The position numbers and the translations under genes are program-made. A stretch of 32,107 nucleotides of DNA, taken from positions 1 through 32,107 of the IMG/VR virus record IMGVR_UViG_3300029319_000265, one strand, 5' to 3'. Positions 30,406-32,107 of this stretch are shown in pieces. This DNA is from a virus. How positions within the stretch are numbered: the first letter of the stretch is position 1; each line of letters begins with the position of its first letter. The notes under the pieces were generated by a model. That model made no database searches, had not been told where the DNA came from, and saw only the letters and a list, made by a program, of their open reading frames with translations.

Positions 30406-30623
30406 CAGGTATAGTCGGTCTGGCAATAACCATAGGAGGTCTTTTCGTTTTTCAAGGTCAGTTGATTGAACGAGTAGAGGTACTTGAATCGAAGGTTGTA
30501 GATACTAAACCGATTGAAAAAGAAATTATTGCTATCAAAAAAGATATTGAAAAAGAAATTATTGCGATTAAAAAAGACATTGAACAATTACAAAAGAAAT
30601 CAAGCAATCCATTATCTCAATAA
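30387..30623 (+). CDS. N-terminal membrane anchor plus coiled coil, i-spanin-like
   Basis: A 78-aa protein: an N-terminal membrane span (residues 5-25, IAGIVGLAITIGGLFVF) followed by a coiled coil (26-70) with two near-identical 11-residue repeats (IEKEIIAIKKD). An inner-membrane anchor with a periplasmic coiled coil is the architecture of an i-spanin. It could pair with the small lipoprotein at 28901, although they are not adjacent. AGGATAAATT upstream is a moderate ribosome binding site. Confidence 0.55.
   Translation: MDIKTIAGIVGLAITIGGLFVFQGQLIERVEVLESKVVDTKPIEKEIIAIKKDIEKEIIAIKKDIEQLQKKSSNPLSQ
30513..30578 (+). repeat. 33-bp tandem repeat, two copies
   Basis: 30513-30545 and 30546-30578 are two 33-nt copies differing at four positions by my reading. 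They encode an 11-residue hendecad (IEKEIIAIKKD) in the coiled coil of the spanin-like protein. A recent in-frame duplication is the simplest explanation. Confidence 0.75.
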
Positions 30624-30624
30624 T

Positions 30625-30702
30625 ATGGAATCAGAAATGATTATTATGTTTACCTTTGCAATATCTTTTTTTATTGCATTTTTATTCATATATTTTAGCT
30701 AA
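30625..30702 (+). CDS. Single-pass membrane mini-protein
   Basis: A 25-aa frame (MESEMIIMFTFAISFFIAF...) whose body is one hydrophobic span of about 20 residues. It starts 1 nt after the previous stop and lacks a clear Shine-Dalgarno, so translation would depend on coupling. Plausible as a small lysis or membrane protein, but the evidence is limited to composition and packing. Confidence 0.4.
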   Translation: MESEMIIMFTFAISFFIAFLFIYFS

Positions 30703-30739
30703 TAAGCTATCATAAGGTTATTAAATAATAGAGGTTATT

Positions 30740-31408
30740 ATGGCAGGTTTAACAGTTGTAACAGCAGAAACAGCATTTGCAGTAACATCTACAGAGGTAA
30801 AAACACATCTTCGTATTGATGGATCTGATGATGATACACAAATAGATAATTTAATCAAAGCATCACATAACTGGGCGAAAAGATATACAAAAAGAAGTTT
30901 AACCACACAGACATTAAAATTATCTATAGATGCAGTATATGATACTGATATTCCATTACGAGAAGGTATGTATGTTGGTGTTGATCAAGATATTACCAGA
31001 AGAAGTATTTTATTACCTGAATCGCCTGTTGCATCAATAACTCATGTAAAATCTTTTGATGATTCTGATACAGAAAGCACATTTGCATCAAGTAATTATA
31101 TGCTTGATAGCGCAGGTGTTCCTGCTAGATTTGTTTTAAGAAATGGTAAAAGTTACCCTACAGGTCTGAGAGTTGCCAATGCATTAGAAATCACATATGT
31201 TGCAGGTTATGGTGCAACAACAGATATACCTTTTGATATCAAATTAGCATGTTTGAATTATATCGCATATTTATTTGAACAAAGAGGTGATCAAGATACA
31301 CCTGTAAATGCACCAACATCAGCAACAAGATTATTACAACCTTATGTAATAAGACAATTTGGTACAAATCCATATAGAGGTACTGCACACTACGGGGGTA
31401 TGATTTAA
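30740..31408 (+). CDS. Head-tail connector, HK97 gp6-like
   Basis: A 222-aa protein with the pattern of phage gp6/gp15-type connectors (PF05135-like): VKTHLRIDGSDDDTQIDNLIKASHNWAKRYTKRSL at residues 20-54, LEITYVAGYGATTDIPFDIKLACLNYIAYLFEQRGD at about 153-190. It binds below the portal as an adaptor ring. AGAGG precedes ATG 30740 in a 37-nt gap. It starts the neck/tail-tube cassette, far from the head genes that end near 20008. Confidence 0.85.
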   Translation: MAGLTVVTAETAFAVTSTEVKTHLRIDGSDDDTQIDNLIKASHNWAKRYTKRSLTTQTLKLSIDAVYDTDIPLREGMYVGVDQDITRRSILLPESPVASITHVKSFDDSDTESTFASSNYMLDSAGVPARFVLRNGKSYPTGLRVANALEITYVAGYGATTDIPFDIKLACLNYIAYLFEQRGDQDTPVNAPTSATRLLQPYVIRQFGTNPYRGTAHYGGMI

Positions 31409-31737
31409 TGTCTCTTATTGGTGAAATGAGAAACAGAATCGTATTGCAGACACTAGGCGGATCAACAGATGCAGGTGGTGGTACAACATCAACATATTCT
31501 ACGGCAACGACAGTATGGGCGAAGGTAGAAAATTTATCAGGCAGTGAATCTGTGTTTGGTGATCAATTACGAGCAATCGCAAGTTTCAGATTTACGATTA
31601 GGCGATATTCTTCTTTAACAGAAAAATTCCGCATATCTTACGATTCAAAGACATTTGATATTCAATACATCAAAGATATAGAAGAAGGTAGAAAAAAATT
31701 TCAAGAAATATTAGCAACTGAGGGTGTAGCGACATAA
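31408..31737 (+). CDS. Head-closure / head-tail adaptor protein
   Basis: A 109-aa protein of the phage head-tail joining family (PF05521, SPP1 gp16-like): MRNRIVLQT at residues 7-15, STATTVWAKVENLSGSE at 31-47, FTIRRYSSL, and a C-terminal FDIQYIKDIEEGRKKFQEI. Starts in a TAATG overlap with the connector and ends in the same way before the gp10-like gene. The distal part is duplicated at the left edge (1-158). Confidence 0.85.
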   Translation: MSLIGEMRNRIVLQTLGGSTDAGGGTTSTYSTATTVWAKVENLSGSESVFGDQLRAIASFRFTIRRYSSLTEKFRISYDSKTFDIQYIKDIEEGRKKFQEILATEGVAT

Positions 31738-32107
31738 TGGGAATATCTGTTCAGATAGATAGCAAGATTGATCAAAATAAAAAAAAGATTGATAAATTAT
31801 TCATGCAAAATGCAACGAGACATGTAAATCGTGTTGCAGTGTATTTTCAAAATGAGATCAAAAGAGGTATGCAAAAAACACCAAAAACAGGTGAAGTATA
31901 TACAAGGGGCAAAAAGAAACATATTGCATCATCTGAGGGCAATCCACCTGCGATTGACACAGGAAGATTAATTGGCAGTATTTTGGTGAGTCCTGCGACT
32001 GGTCTTGGTGCAGTTCCAACTGCAAAGGTGAAAACAAATGTAGAATATTCGTATAGACTTGATAAAGGCGAATTAAACAGACCATTTATGAGTGAAAGAA
32101 GTACTGC
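31580..32107. repeat. Right copy of the 528-bp terminal redundancy
   Basis: Counterpart of bases 1-528. Relative to the left copy it carries T-to-C at 31668, G-to-A at 31713 and eight more downstream changes besides 31722. Nine of the 11 changes are silent. Genome unit is therefore 31,579 bp if the offset is constant, which it is because no indels occur. Confidence 0.93.
31737..32107 (+). CDS. HK97 gp10-like protein, 5' part of second copy
   Basis: The first 123 or so codons of the same gene as at 158-583, cut by the right edge. Compared with the left copy it has I-to-V and S-to-G changes and otherwise only silent differences. It represents the same locus of the circular genome, probably from a sister strain. 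Confidence 0.87.
   Translation, partial: MGISVQIDSKIDQNKKKIDKLFMQNATRHVNRVAVYFQNEIKRGMQKTPKTGEVYTRGKKKHIASSEGNPPAIDTGRLIGSILVSPATGLGAVPTAKVKTNVEYSYRLDKGELNRPFMSERST

Noticed and set aside
1-32107. Integrase, attachment site, CRISPR array, insertion sequence or tRNA genes
   Set aside because: I looked for tyrosine or serine recombinase motifs, spaced direct repeats, transposase DDE motifs and tRNA cloverleafs and found none I could support.

Overview
This window is essentially one complete tailed-phage genome of siphovirus type. It is AT-rich and very compact, with many ATGA and TAATG stop/start overlaps. Bases 1-528 and 31580-32107 are the same locus (528 bp, no indels, 11 substitutions by my count), so the contig is a circular or circularly permuted genome of about 31,579 bp opened inside the neck/tail genes. 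The 11 differences are nearly all synonymous, so the two ends appear to come from two closely related strains. I see no integrase, polymerase, tRNA or recognisable endolysin. The low GC, GTA-like tail chaperone domains, DUF2163-like tail protein and marine-phage-type fibres suggest a marine, perhaps alphaproteobacterial, host; this is inference.

Layout, in circular order from the terminase. (1) 12451-17303, packaging and portal: TerS, TerL, a portal with a very long C-terminal extension, an HNH/Ref-like nuclease and an SPP1 gp7/Mu F-like protein. (2) 17353-20008, head: HK97-type protease, major capsid protein and two small head-associated proteins. (3) 20008-27631, tail tip and fibres: DUF2163-like hub, a HlyC-like lysine acyltransferase, a gpJ-like tip, and fibre proteins including one with a peptidase S74 chaperone. 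(4) 27628-30702, membrane and secreted proteins: holin-like proteins, a family with an N-terminal membrane segment, a tiny lipoprotein, a 460-aa secreted Glu-rich protein and a spanin-like coiled coil. (5) 30740 to the end and then 1-4587, neck and tail tube: gp6-like connector, head closure, gp10-like, tail terminator, tube protein, frameshifted tail-assembly chaperone, tape measure and Dit-like protein. The neck/tube cassette is separated from the head genes by the tip/fibre genes, which is not the usual siphovirus order.

The early region is bidirectional. Rightward from about 4782 runs a train of nine tiny overlapping genes, only one of which I recognise (DUF2958). Leftward from about 9261 to 7046 runs a recombination operon with an ERF-type annealing protein and several unknowns. 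It is preceded by a 137-nt leader holding an 81-nt concentric inverted-repeat structure. Rightward from 9318 come a 61-aa Cro-like HTH protein, an HTH replication protein, a small ORF, a DnaB/Twinkle-type helicase, a ParB-like protein and a TET-associated-type glycosyltransferase. Three inverted repeats of the form TATATTC-N5-GAATATA lie on the two rightward early promoters, and one of them abuts the leftward promoter, suggesting a single Cro-like regulator for all three.

The strongest oddities are a DNA-glycosyltransferase/ParB pair with no visible base hydroxylase, a toxin-acyltransferase homologue where a tail-tip peptidase often sits, a portal carrying three extra C-terminal modules, and a clear -1 frameshift site in the tail chaperone gene.
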